Shown here piece after piece: positions 9,027-16,573 of a stretch of 64,000 nt of DNA (position 1 is its first letter; the number at the start of each line of letters is the position of its first letter). Origin of the DNA: Candidatus Didemnitutus sp. (GTDB lineage: Bacteria; Verrucomicrobiota; Verrucomicrobiia; Opitutales; Opitutaceae). Where the stretch lies: the NCBI GenBank assembly GCA_019634575.1, contig JAHCAY010000001.1, positions 1-64,000 on the forward strand, read 5' to 3'. The notes beneath the pieces were generated by a model, which did no database searches, was not told the DNA's origin, and saw nothing but the letters and a program-made list of their open reading frames with translations. The translations under genes were made by a program, and so were the position numbers.

Positions 9027-9119
9027 ATGTCATTTGACCTAACCGTGTGGATTTTTCTCGGGTCGGCCGCCGTGCTGGCGTGGCTCGTGATCGGGGACTG
9101 CAGCAAACACGGAGAGTAA
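9027..9119 (+). CDS. Possible 30-residue single-span membrane peptide
   Basis: ATG 9027 opens a 30-codon frame ending TAA at 9117-9119. It encodes MSFDLTVWIFLGSAAVLAWL and then a short polar tail ending DCSKHGE. The first 23 residues form one convincing hydrophobic helix. The peptide begins 115 bases after rhaM and could be a free-standing small membrane protein. No Shine-Dalgarno site is evident, and a chance ORF is possible at this length. The hydrophobic pattern and polar ending are the only support. Confidence 0.4.
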   Translation: MSFDLTVWIFLGSAAVLAWLVIGDCSKHGE

Positions 9120-9205
9120 ACCCTGAGCGGGGGGGAGCAACCGATGCTGTGAGAAGCGCATTCGCTGCGTTTCGCAGGCGGACGTATTGCGCTAGTTTGA
9201 AGTCA

Positions 9206-9272
9206 GGCTGCGCTGCACGTTGGATGGCAGGGGATGATAGCCCCTTGGGTTCGATCCCCGACGCGGCCTCCA
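9206..9272 (+). ncRNA. tRNA-like element with encoded CCA
   Basis: The 3' half looks like a tRNA. There is a five-pair T stem (9245-9249 with 9257-9261) closing a TTCGATC loop, then a seven-base acceptor strand (9262-9268), one discriminator base and CCA at 9270-9272. GGCTGCG at 9206-9212 can pair with all seven acceptor bases, allowing one G-U. GGGG/CCCC at 9230-9244 encloses a seven-base loop ATGATAG with GAT in the anticodon position. The variable loop is missing, the D arm is poor and the total is 67 bases, so this is not a normal tRNA. It may be a degenerate tRNA, a tRNA 3' fragment left as an attachment site, or a chance match. No tmRNA-type 5' half was found upstream. Confidence 0.28.
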
Positions 9273-9385
9273 CTTTTTTGTCGGGAACGCGGAGGTCCGG
9301 CGCGGGCGGCTCCGTGAGAGAAGTCGAATGCCGCACGGCAACAGCGTCGCCCGGGAGGCGCGCCGCTAGCTGACGGCGGGTCGGC

Positions 9386-9634
9386 TCACTTTTTGCCGCA
9401 GCCTTGGTCCTTGCAGGATTCCGGTTGCGGGCATTTCCCGTGGTCCTTGTCGCAGGCTTTCTTCTCCCCGGCCGGGCAGGTGCGCGGGCATTGCGCCTTG
9501 GCGGGCTCGGGAGCCTTCGTCTCGGCGTGCGCGCTCACCGCGTATTGGACGGTCAGCAGCGGCACGGCGGCCATCAGGGAAAAACTGAAGGCGGCGACGA
9601 GGGTCTTGGCGAGGAGCGTGGGCTTGGAGTTCAT
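9386..9634 (-). CDS. Small Cys-rich exported protein
   Basis: This 82-residue protein has an N-terminal signal peptide (hydrophobic residues about 9-35, ending VSAHAE). The mature region of about 45 residues holds six cysteines in the pattern CPRTC, ACDKDHGKC, SC and GC, rich in Lys, Pro and Asp. The spacing suggests disulfides or metal binding. I do not recognise a family. It is separated by 137 bases of nothing recognisable from the large operon that ends at 9772 and is probably transcribed on its own or by read-through. The evidence for a real gene is the coherent signal peptide and Cys pattern. Confidence 0.6.
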   Translation of the reverse strand: MNSKPTLLAKTLVAAFSFSLMAAVPLLTVQYAVSAHAETKAPEPAKAQCPRTCPAGEKKACDKDHGKCPQPESCKDQGCGKK

Positions 9635-9771
9635 GGCGGGAAACGTCCGGAGGATAACCCAAACGGGCGCCGGCCGATGCGCGGCGTTTGTCGGACATTG
9701 GCCGCCCTTTGCCGGACGCCACCCCTGCACGGGGATGAACCGCAGCGGGTATTTCGTGCGCGCGGCGGGGC

Positions 9772-10647
9772 TCAGCGCGTCGCCGCCGAAGGTCCGAAGA
9801 TTCGGTGCAAGCCGGCGACGTTGGCCGTGAAATTGTAGCGGACGTCGGTGGCGCGCGTGGCATCGCGCGAGCGCTCCACGACGAGCCAGCCGTGCCAACC
9901 CATCGCATCGAGCGTGCGCTTGAGCGCAGGCAGGTCGACCTGCGGGTCTTTCTCCAGCCAGTGGCCGTCGCGGTTCGACGCGTGGATTTGCGCGATGCGG
10001 TTCCGGCCCAGTGTGCGGAGCTCCGCGAGGACGTCGCGGCCGTGCTGGAGCGCGTTGGCGAGATTGAAGTAGCTCTTGATCGCCGGACTGGCGATTTCGT
10101 CGAGCAACGCGGCTTCGGCGGTGGCGTCGAGCGAGGTTTCGATGCCGATGACCACGCCGGCGGCTGCGGCGCGCTCGCCGACGGTGCGGAGGCGTGCGAC
10201 GACGATGGGGCGCAGTTCGGGGCGCTTCACCAGATCGCTCTGCACGCCCAAGGGGAGGAAAAGCACGCGCACACGCAGCGCGACCGCGGTGTCGATGGCG
10301 TCCTGCACCATGCGCTCGACGCCGTCGCGCTCGGCGAACGACTGGGCATAAAAACCGGACATGGCGATCGAGCTGATGTGCAGGCAGTATTTTTCCGCCT
10401 CGGCGACGAATTGCACGCGCACGGCGGGATCGCCGAGTTTGCTGTCGAAGGTGGCGCGGTTGCCGAGGCCGCCCATGTCGACCTCGACGCCGTCGGCGCC
10501 CAGTTCGTGAGCGAGTTTGAAGGCACCGAGCTTCTGGCGCTTGAGAATCATCCAATCGCAGACGGCAACGGAGTAGGACGAGGCGTCCGTCGCAAAGGCG
10601 GAAACCAGCGCGAGCAGGACAGTGCAGCAGAGCAGCGTGCGTTTCAT
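9772..10647 (-). CDS. Exported sugar phosphate isomerase/epimerase-like TIM barrel
   Basis: The 291-residue protein belongs to the xylose isomerase-like TIM-barrel superfamily (AP_endonuc_2). Recognisable strands are ADGVEVDMGG near residue 50, VIGIETSLD near 165 and IAQIHASNRDG near 220, containing the acidic and His residues that bind metal in this fold. It carries an apparent signal peptide (residues 1-20), which is unusual for a fold whose members are mostly cytoplasmic but common among verrucomicrobial and planctomycete relatives. It is the last gene of the ten-gene minus-strand operon, and its ATG overlaps the stop of the preceding GH2 gene. The reaction is unknown; epimerisation or isomerisation of a released sugar is a reasonable guess. 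Confidence 0.82.
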   Translation of the reverse strand: MKRTLLCCTVLLALVSAFATDASSYSVAVCDWMILKRQKLGAFKLAHELGADGVEVDMGGLGNRATFDSKLGDPAVRVQFVAEAEKYCLHISSIAMSGFYAQSFAERDGVERMVQDAIDTAVALRVRVLFLPLGVQSDLVKRPELRPIVVARLRTVGERAAAAGVVIGIETSLDATAEAALLDEIASPAIKSYFNLANALQHGRDVLAELRTLGRNRIAQIHASNRDGHWLEKDPQVDLPALKRTLDAMGWHGWLVVERSRDATRATDVRYNFTANVAGLHRIFGPSAATR

Positions 10648-13600
10648 TTCACTTTCAAGGCGTCGGGGGTGAGCGCGCCGGATAGCACCTGTAGCGTCAC
10701 GCGGTAATCCCCGGCGTTCATGCCCGCGCCCTCGAGCGAGGCGGAGCCGGCGCCGGAGGGAAGGACGAAGCGGCGGGAGGCGACGATGCTGCCGTCGGCT
10801 GCGTGCACTTGCAGCTCGACGTCGGCGGGTGCGGTGGCGATGTAGTCGAACGCGAAGTCGTGAGCGCCGCCGAGGCCGAGCGGGACGCTCCAGGTCCAGA
10901 GCTGCCCCGTGCGTTGCGCAGCCGAGACGGGAAGGCGCTGGGGCGCCGTGTCGAGCGCGGGGCTGACCTGGGCGGATGCCGGCTTCGGAGCGTGGAACAG
11001 CTCAAGAACCTCCTGCGGAACTTGTGCCTTGGGGTCGGAGGTCGAGACCGCGAGGGCGGAGATGACGGCCTGATAGGAGGCGACGCGCGGGAAGGAAACG
11101 ACCAGGCACCCGTCCTTCGCACGCGCGTGGACGACCTTGCGGACAGCGTGGGTGGGACCGGCCTCGCGCCAGAGGTCGACATCGCGGAGGAGCGTGGTGC
11201 CGTTCACGGCGACGTCGAACAGCCGCCAGCCGGTGCAGTCGCCGCCTCCGAGGCCATAGGCGGGCTCCATGAAGTAGAGCTCGAGACGGTAGTCTCCCTC
11301 CGGCACGGCGAAGACGTAGGAGAGTTTTTCCCGGCCGTAACGGTAGGTCTGGAAAAGCGCCTGCTCCTCCGTGCCGCGGACGATCTCGCTGCTCACGCGC
11401 AGGCTGCCGAAGCGGTTGGGCAGATCCTCGTAGCCGATCGCCCAGGAATAGCTTTGCCAGCCGGGCCGGCTCACCGAGCCGTCGTCCGCTTGCCAGAGCG
11501 CGCCATGGCGGTCGGTGTAGTCGGGGCCGCCGCAATTCACGCGGTAGAGATAGTTCTGGCCCGGCTCGGGTGCGGTGAGATCGGCCGTCGCGCCGAGCAG
11601 TTCCGCCTGATGCGGCGCGGCGGGCAGATGGTGAAGGACAATCGCGTCGCGGGCGACCACCTGGCCGCCGATGCGGCCCTCGGCGGCGAGGACGCTGTTG
11701 CGGACGTTCACGCCGTCCCACCGGAACGGCACGCCGCGTCCGCCGTTCCGACGGACGCCGAGCGATTCGCGTCCGCCGGCGTCGTTGAAGAGCTCGACCT
11801 CGTCGCAGTTGGAATACACCTCGATGCCGTCCTTCACGCCCGGCGCATCCCAGCGGTCGGGCCAGGTGTGCGAGACAATATAGACCATCGGGTCGGACGG
11901 CGGTGCGTAGCTGGCGCGGAAAAGGTAGAAGGCGTCGGTCGGCTCGCCCCAGAGCGTGAGCAGACCCTTGTTGTTGGCGGGACCGAGGCGGTCGAGTTCG
12001 GCCCAGCCGTCGGTGCCTTGCTGGCCTTTCGAGCCGATGGTGCGGCCGGGGTTTTCGTGCGTGGCGAAGAGCCAGTGGAAGTGCCCGGGCACCTCCGCGC
12101 GCACGGACTCGGCGAGGCGGATCTTGGTGGCAAGGAGGGCGTCGGCGCGCGATTCGCTGCGCGGGCCGTCGGCGATGAAGCCGCCTTCGGAGTGCAGGCC
12201 GAGGCTGCGCCAGGCACCGTATTCGCCGACGAGGCGCTGACGCTTCAGGTCTTCGGCGTAGTCCTCGGGCTTGCCGCCGTAGGTGCCGGACCAGTTTTGC
12301 GGGACGTTCCAGTCGGTGCCTTTGCCCGCGTTGCATGTGGTGACGAGGCGCTGCGACGGCGTGGTCGGATCGAGTTCGCGGATGATGGCCACGCACTCGG
12401 CGGCGAAGTCGGCAGGCAGCTTGCTCTCGTTGGCGAGCCCCCACAGCACGAGCGATGGGCTGTTGCGGCGCTCGCGCACCCACTCGCGGAGCAGCTGCTT
12501 GAAGTTGGCGCGGAATTCCGGCGTGTCGAACCACACCTGCGCGGCCATCTGCGGCCACCACAGGAGTCCCTCGCGGTCCCAGTAGTCCTGATAGCGGAGG
12601 TTGTGCGGCTGGTGGGCGTCGCGGAAGGCGTTGAAGCCCGCGGCGCGGATCTGCGCGACGCGCGCGGCGATTTGCTCGGCAATGAATGCGTGGCTGGCGC
12701 CGAGGTTGTGCTCGTATTCGCAGGTGCCGTTGATGAAGACGGGCTGCCCGTTGAGGAGAAAGGCCGCGGGCAACGGCGCATCGGGCGCGGGCCAATGGAT
12801 GGTGCGGATGCCGAAGGGAGTCTCGACGCGGTCGACGAGGCGGTTTCCATCCTCGAGCACGGTGGTTTCGAGCGTGTAGAGATAGGGTTGATCCGGGGAC
12901 CACAGCGTCACGTAACCGAGGGGCAGCGAATTCCGGAGCGTCATGGATTCTCCGGGGAAGCGGACGGGGGCTTGGTGCGTGACGAGGATCTTGCCTTGAG
13001 CGTCGAGGACTCGGTTTTCAACCACGAGCGAGCGGGTGGGGAAACGGCCGTTGAGTTCGATCGTGTAGTGAAGCGTGGCGGAAGCGGCGGTCGCGGTCTC
13101 GTCGTTCCAGACGTGCACCCCAAAGGGCGCCACGCGAATGTCGCCGGTGGTGAGCAGCGTGACCGGACGAAAGATTCCCATTGGCTGGCTGCCTTCGGAA
13201 AAGCCGGGCTGGGGCGAGCAGCCGCCGCACACCCAAGGCAGATCGGTGATGCCGGCTGGGTGATCGGCGCGGACGGCGAGCAAGTTGGGCGCGTCGAAGC
13301 GGACGAGATCGGTGACTTCGAGTGTGAAGGTAGTGCGGCCGCCGGCGTGTCGGCCGGCGAGTTGGCCGTTCATCCACACGGTGGCGTAGGAGCCGACGCC
13401 TTCGAAGAAGAGGAAGACGCGCCGGCCCTGCTCGCTCGCGGGGACCGCGAAGCTGCGGCGATACCACGCGTAGCCGTGGAGATTGCCGTGCACGGTCCGA
13501 CGGAGGCCGCCGTAGTCGTCCCAGTTGTGCGGCACGCTGACGGTTTGCCACGCTGAGTCGTCGAACGCGGGTTGTTCGAAACCGTCGTAGCGCGCGCGAT

Positions 13601-13721
13601 TCGTCTCGTCCATCGCGGTGCGCCAGCCGTCGGCGAGTGGCCACTCGCGGCGCGGCTCCGCGGCAAAGGCGATCGCGGCGCATAGCGCGAAGGCAAGGAC
13701 GACTGTGCGCCGCAGGCTCAC
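10644..13721 (-). CDS. Secreted glycoside hydrolase family 2 protein with malectin-like domain
   Basis: The 1025-residue protein has a signal peptide, then the GH2 sugar-binding jelly roll (YAWYRRSF near residue 90), an immunoglobulin-like domain and the TIM barrel. The acid/base Glu432 lies in LWGLANESK and the nucleophile candidate Glu500 in GEYGAWR, so it should be active as a retaining beta-glycosidase (galactosidase or glucuronidase). After the barrel comes a DUF4982-like strand region, then a malectin-like domain from about residue 715 (NYLYRVNCGG, WQSYSWAIG), a probable carbohydrate-binding unit. The start is GTG 13721, overlapping the previous stop as GTGA, and it places the signal peptide correctly. 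Substrate within GH2 cannot be fixed from sequence. Confidence 0.9.
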   Translation of the reverse strand: MSLRRTVVLAFALCAAIAFAAEPRREWPLADGWRTAMDETNRARYDGFEQPAFDDSAWQTVSVPHNWDDYGGLRRTVHGNLHGYAWYRRSFAVPASEQGRRVFLFFEGVGSYATVWMNGQLAGRHAGGRTTFTLEVTDLVRFDAPNLLAVRADHPAGITDLPWVCGGCSPQPGFSEGSQPMGIFRPVTLLTTGDIRVAPFGVHVWNDETATAASATLHYTIELNGRFPTRSLVVENRVLDAQGKILVTHQAPVRFPGESMTLRNSLPLGYVTLWSPDQPYLYTLETTVLEDGNRLVDRVETPFGIRTIHWPAPDAPLPAAFLLNGQPVFINGTCEYEHNLGASHAFIAEQIAARVAQIRAAGFNAFRDAHQPHNLRYQDYWDREGLLWWPQMAAQVWFDTPEFRANFKQLLREWVRERRNSPSLVLWGLANESKLPADFAAECVAIIRELDPTTPSQRLVTTCNAGKGTDWNVPQNWSGTYGGKPEDYAEDLKRQRLVGEYGAWRSLGLHSEGGFIADGPRSESRADALLATKIRLAESVRAEVPGHFHWLFATHENPGRTIGSKGQQGTDGWAELDRLGPANNKGLLTLWGEPTDAFYLFRASYAPPSDPMVYIVSHTWPDRWDAPGVKDGIEVYSNCDEVELFNDAGGRESLGVRRNGGRGVPFRWDGVNVRNSVLAAEGRIGGQVVARDAIVLHHLPAAPHQAELLGATADLTAPEPGQNYLYRVNCGGPDYTDRHGALWQADDGSVSRPGWQSYSWAIGYEDLPNRFGSLRVSSEIVRGTEEQALFQTYRYGREKLSYVFAVPEGDYRLELYFMEPAYGLGGGDCTGWRLFDVAVNGTTLLRDVDLWREAGPTHAVRKVVHARAKDGCLVVSFPRVASYQAVISALAVSTSDPKAQVPQEVLELFHAPKPASAQVSPALDTAPQRLPVSAAQRTGQLWTWSVPLGLGGAHDFAFDYIATAPADVELQVHAADGSIVASRRFVLPSGAGSASLEGAGMNAGDYRVTLQVLSGALTPDALKVK

Positions 13722-16567
13722 GGTTGCTCGAGCAGGCGGATGACGAGCGAGCCCTTGACGGTGCCCGTGATGTTCTGTGGCTGGCCTTGCGGGCCGAGGT
13801 TCGAGGGCAGGGAACCTTTCGTGCCGATGGCGGGAATGACCTGGTAGACACCGAGGCCGAGGCGCGGCAGGGTGAGCACGGGGTTGTTTTTGCCGTCGCG
13901 CGGCGAGTAGACGCCGACGTAGGGCGAGCCGCCGTCGTTGAGCAGCGCGAAACGGCCCTCGGTGGTCGTGAACGCCATCCATTCCCAGCGCGAGAACCAG
14001 CCTTTGAACTCGGGCAGCTGCCAGGTGAGGCCGGGGATGTTGTCGTTGTATTCCGTGTCCCAGCGCCAGAGCGAGCCGCCCTTGAGCCGGTTGGCCCAGA
14101 CGCGATACGGGCCGCTGCCGAACCACTCCTTGGATTTCATCTTCTCCTCGGGGTAGTCGAAATCGAGGCCGAGCAAGTCGACCGTGCCGGGACCGGTGAA
14201 TTCGTAGTCGAGCCGCAGGTCGCCGTCCGCGGTGAAGGTCCACGCAAAGTGACGGAGTGAGCCGTTGCCCTCGGTGGTGACGGTCGCGTGATCGGTTGCA
14301 CGGGTCGCCTGGACCGTCGTGGCCTTCGGCTCGGCCAGTGCGACCGGCTCGAACAGGCGCTCGTTGCGCTTGTAGGCGACAAGGCGCGGGCCGCCGCCCA
14401 GCGAGATGCGTCGGCCGTCGCGGGCGAGCGACAGGAGCAGACCAGATCGCCGGTCGAAGCGCGCCGAGTTGCGGCCGGACGTCACGACGATTTCGGCGTC
14501 GAGATTGTCGAGTTGCACGGCGGACTTCGTTTCCGTCGCGTGTCCGATCGCCGCGGCGCCGGATTTCCAGCGCCACGACCAGGTCCAGAGTTCGCGTTGC
14601 TGCGAGTCGGTCGCGGTGAGCAAAAGGACATCGGCGTCGCGCCAGTCGGCGGGGAGCGCGAGCTTGAGTTCCCCATCGGCGCGGGCGGCGACGTCCGGGC
14701 CGGCGAAGCGTCCGAGCGCGAGCAGGGTGCGGTGGAAAAGCGGCGCGCCGGGCGGGGCGAACTTCATCAGGCGCCACTCGAACGTGACGGTCGACAGACT
14801 GAGGAAATCGTAGCTGTTGCGCACGGGCAGCGTGCCGGCGAAATCGGCGGGCAAATCGCGCAGCGGGATCTGCACGGGCGACCAGATCTCGCGCACGGTG
14901 TAGAAGCTGCCTTCCTTTTCGTGGTGCGGACCGACCATGCCGTCGGGCGCGAGGTCGCGGCGAGCGTCGAGGCGGCCGTTCTCGTCGGTGCGGGCGACGG
15001 CTTCGTCCATCCACGACCAGAGGAAGCCGCCGGCGGCGTGCGGCTTCTCGCTCATCAGCGGCCAGAAGTCGTCGAGTCCGGCGCCGTGGCCGCCGTCGAA
15101 GAGACCGTGGAGAAACTCGGTCGGCAGGAAGATGTCGGGACCGTCGGTGAACGTCGCGGTCTCGCCGTATTCGCGGTAGTGCCGCGTGTTCATGCCGCGG
15201 AAGGCAAACGGCGGCGACAGCGGTCCCGGGTGCAGGACCGGGCGCTGCTGCGGGTCGTGTTTGGCGAACTCGTCGTCGTTCTCGGTGTTCCAGCCGCCCT
15301 CGTTGCCGTTGTCCCAAAACAGAATGCTCGGGTGGTTCACGTCGCGCGCGACCATCTGCCCGATGAGGCGGCGGCCGGTCGGCGTGTCGTAGTGGCCTTG
15401 CCAGCCGCTGAGCTCGTCGAGCACGTAGAGCCCGGCCTCGTCGCAGAGGTCGAGAAACTCGGCGTCGGGCGGGTAATGCGACATCCGGACCGCGTTCATG
15501 TTGGCCTCTTTCAGGAGGCGAACGTCCTCGCGGTGGCGCTCGGGCGAGAGCGTGCGGCCGGTTTCGGGCCAGAAGCTGTGGCGGTTGGTGCCCTTGAGGA
15601 CGATCTTGCGGCCGTTGAGATAGAGGCCGTCGCCGGGGCGCAGCTCGAAGGTGCGGAAGCCGAAGCGCTGGGTGATGGTGTGGCCGGAGGGCGCGAAGGT
15701 GCCGGCGTTGAGCGTGATATCGACGCGGTAGAGGTTCGGCGTTTCCGCGGTCCATGTCGCGGGCGAGGCGATTTGCCCGCGCAGGGTGACTTCGCGCGCG
15801 CCACTCGGCACGGCGGCGCCGATCGGCGCACCGACGGGTTCACCGGCGAGGGTTTTCACCTGAGCGACGACCTGATTGCCGGCGGGAAGATTGCCGCCGA
15901 GGAAAACGTCCGCGCGGAAGGCGCCGTCGGCTTTGGCATCGATGGCGACGCGGTCGATGAACTGCGGCGGCAGCGCCTCGAGGCGGACGGGGCGGAAAAT
16001 GCCGCCGAAGTTCCAGTAGTCGCCCATGCGCTCGGCGACGTTCACGCTGGTGTTGGCGGAGCGTTTGCTGACGGTGACCTCGAGGCGGTTCGGGCCGTCG
16101 AAGCGGAGCTTGTCGGTGATGTCGTAGCGGAACTGGTAGAAGCCGCCTTGGTGCGCGGGGCCGACGGATTGGCCGTTGAGCGTCGCCTCGGTGTCGGTCA
16201 GGACGCCGTCGAAGATCAAGCGCACGACGCGGCCCTTCCACTCGGCGGGCACGGTGAACTCGCGACGGTAGATGCCCTTTTCATCCGGCACGCGCTGCTG
16301 CGTGGTGAGGCGTTTGCTCGGCTTGAACTCCACGCCGTAGTCGTAGGTGCCGAAGCCCTGCTGTTCCCAGCAGGACGGGACGGCGATCTTTGTCCAGACG
16401 CCGCTGTTGCGGCCGCCGGTGCAGAAGAAGTCCCACGGCACGGCGTCGTGGCTGCCGGTGCCGGAGAGGTAGAGCGTCTCGGTCGAGAGCGGCGCACCGT
16501 CGGCTTCGAGACGCGAGACGGCGAGCGCGAGCAGGGTGGCGGCGAGGAGGCGAAGCACGGAGCGCAT
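13718..16567 (-). CDS. Secreted glycoside hydrolase family 2 beta-galactosidase-like enzyme
   Basis: The 949-residue protein has a signal peptide, an N-terminal galactose-binding domain (KGIYRREFTVP near residue 105), an Ig-like domain and the GH2 TIM barrel. The acid/base is Glu423 in DNGNEGGWN and the nucleophile candidate is Glu484 in LPTEFLHG. The family motif RHSFWPETGR lies near residue 330. The C-terminal third resembles the beta-galactosidase small-chain domain, with SGPYRVWANRLKGG near residue 820. It starts six bases after the preceding stop. It is about 75 residues shorter than its neighbour at 10644-13721 and differs clearly in the active-site segments, so the two probably cleave different linkages. 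Confidence 0.9.
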   Translation of the reverse strand: MRSVLRLLAATLLALAVSRLEADGAPLSTETLYLSGTGSHDAVPWDFFCTGGRNSGVWTKIAVPSCWEQQGFGTYDYGVEFKPSKRLTTQQRVPDEKGIYRREFTVPAEWKGRVVRLIFDGVLTDTEATLNGQSVGPAHQGGFYQFRYDITDKLRFDGPNRLEVTVSKRSANTSVNVAERMGDYWNFGGIFRPVRLEALPPQFIDRVAIDAKADGAFRADVFLGGNLPAGNQVVAQVKTLAGEPVGAPIGAAVPSGAREVTLRGQIASPATWTAETPNLYRVDITLNAGTFAPSGHTITQRFGFRTFELRPGDGLYLNGRKIVLKGTNRHSFWPETGRTLSPERHREDVRLLKEANMNAVRMSHYPPDAEFLDLCDEAGLYVLDELSGWQGHYDTPTGRRLIGQMVARDVNHPSILFWDNGNEGGWNTENDDEFAKHDPQQRPVLHPGPLSPPFAFRGMNTRHYREYGETATFTDGPDIFLPTEFLHGLFDGGHGAGLDDFWPLMSEKPHAAGGFLWSWMDEAVARTDENGRLDARRDLAPDGMVGPHHEKEGSFYTVREIWSPVQIPLRDLPADFAGTLPVRNSYDFLSLSTVTFEWRLMKFAPPGAPLFHRTLLALGRFAGPDVAARADGELKLALPADWRDADVLLLTATDSQQRELWTWSWRWKSGAAAIGHATETKSAVQLDNLDAEIVVTSGRNSARFDRRSGLLLSLARDGRRISLGGGPRLVAYKRNERLFEPVALAEPKATTVQATRATDHATVTTEGNGSLRHFAWTFTADGDLRLDYEFTGPGTVDLLGLDFDYPEEKMKSKEWFGSGPYRVWANRLKGGSLWRWDTEYNDNIPGLTWQLPEFKGWFSRWEWMAFTTTEGRFALLNDGGSPYVGVYSPRDGKNNPVLTLPRLGLGVYQVIPAIGTKGSLPSNLGPQGQPQNITGTVKGSLVIRLLEQP

Positions 16568-16573
16568 GGCGGA

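Larger units (their letters stand above)
8912..9385. other. 474-base region with a tiny ORF and a tRNA-like element
   Basis: After rhaM there is a weak hairpin (CCCAA 8967-8971 with TTGGG 8975-8979) followed by a short T run at 8990-8994, possibly a weak terminator. A 30-codon membrane-peptide ORF (9027-9119) and a tRNA-like element (9206-9272), followed by six Ts, are listed separately. The remaining sequence shows nothing recognisable. Confidence 0.5.

Noticed and set aside
8970..9272. tmRNA (ssrA) ending at the CCA
   Set aside because: A tmRNA would need an upstream 5' half with a matching acceptor strand, a TTCGACG-like D-loop and a tag frame ending Ala-Ala-stop. None was found, and the acceptor lacks the G-U pair expected for alanine charging.
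10803..13556. 917-codon open frame on the plus strand
   Set aside because: Shadow of the GH2 gene at 10644-13721, which has catalytic motifs and a signal peptide.
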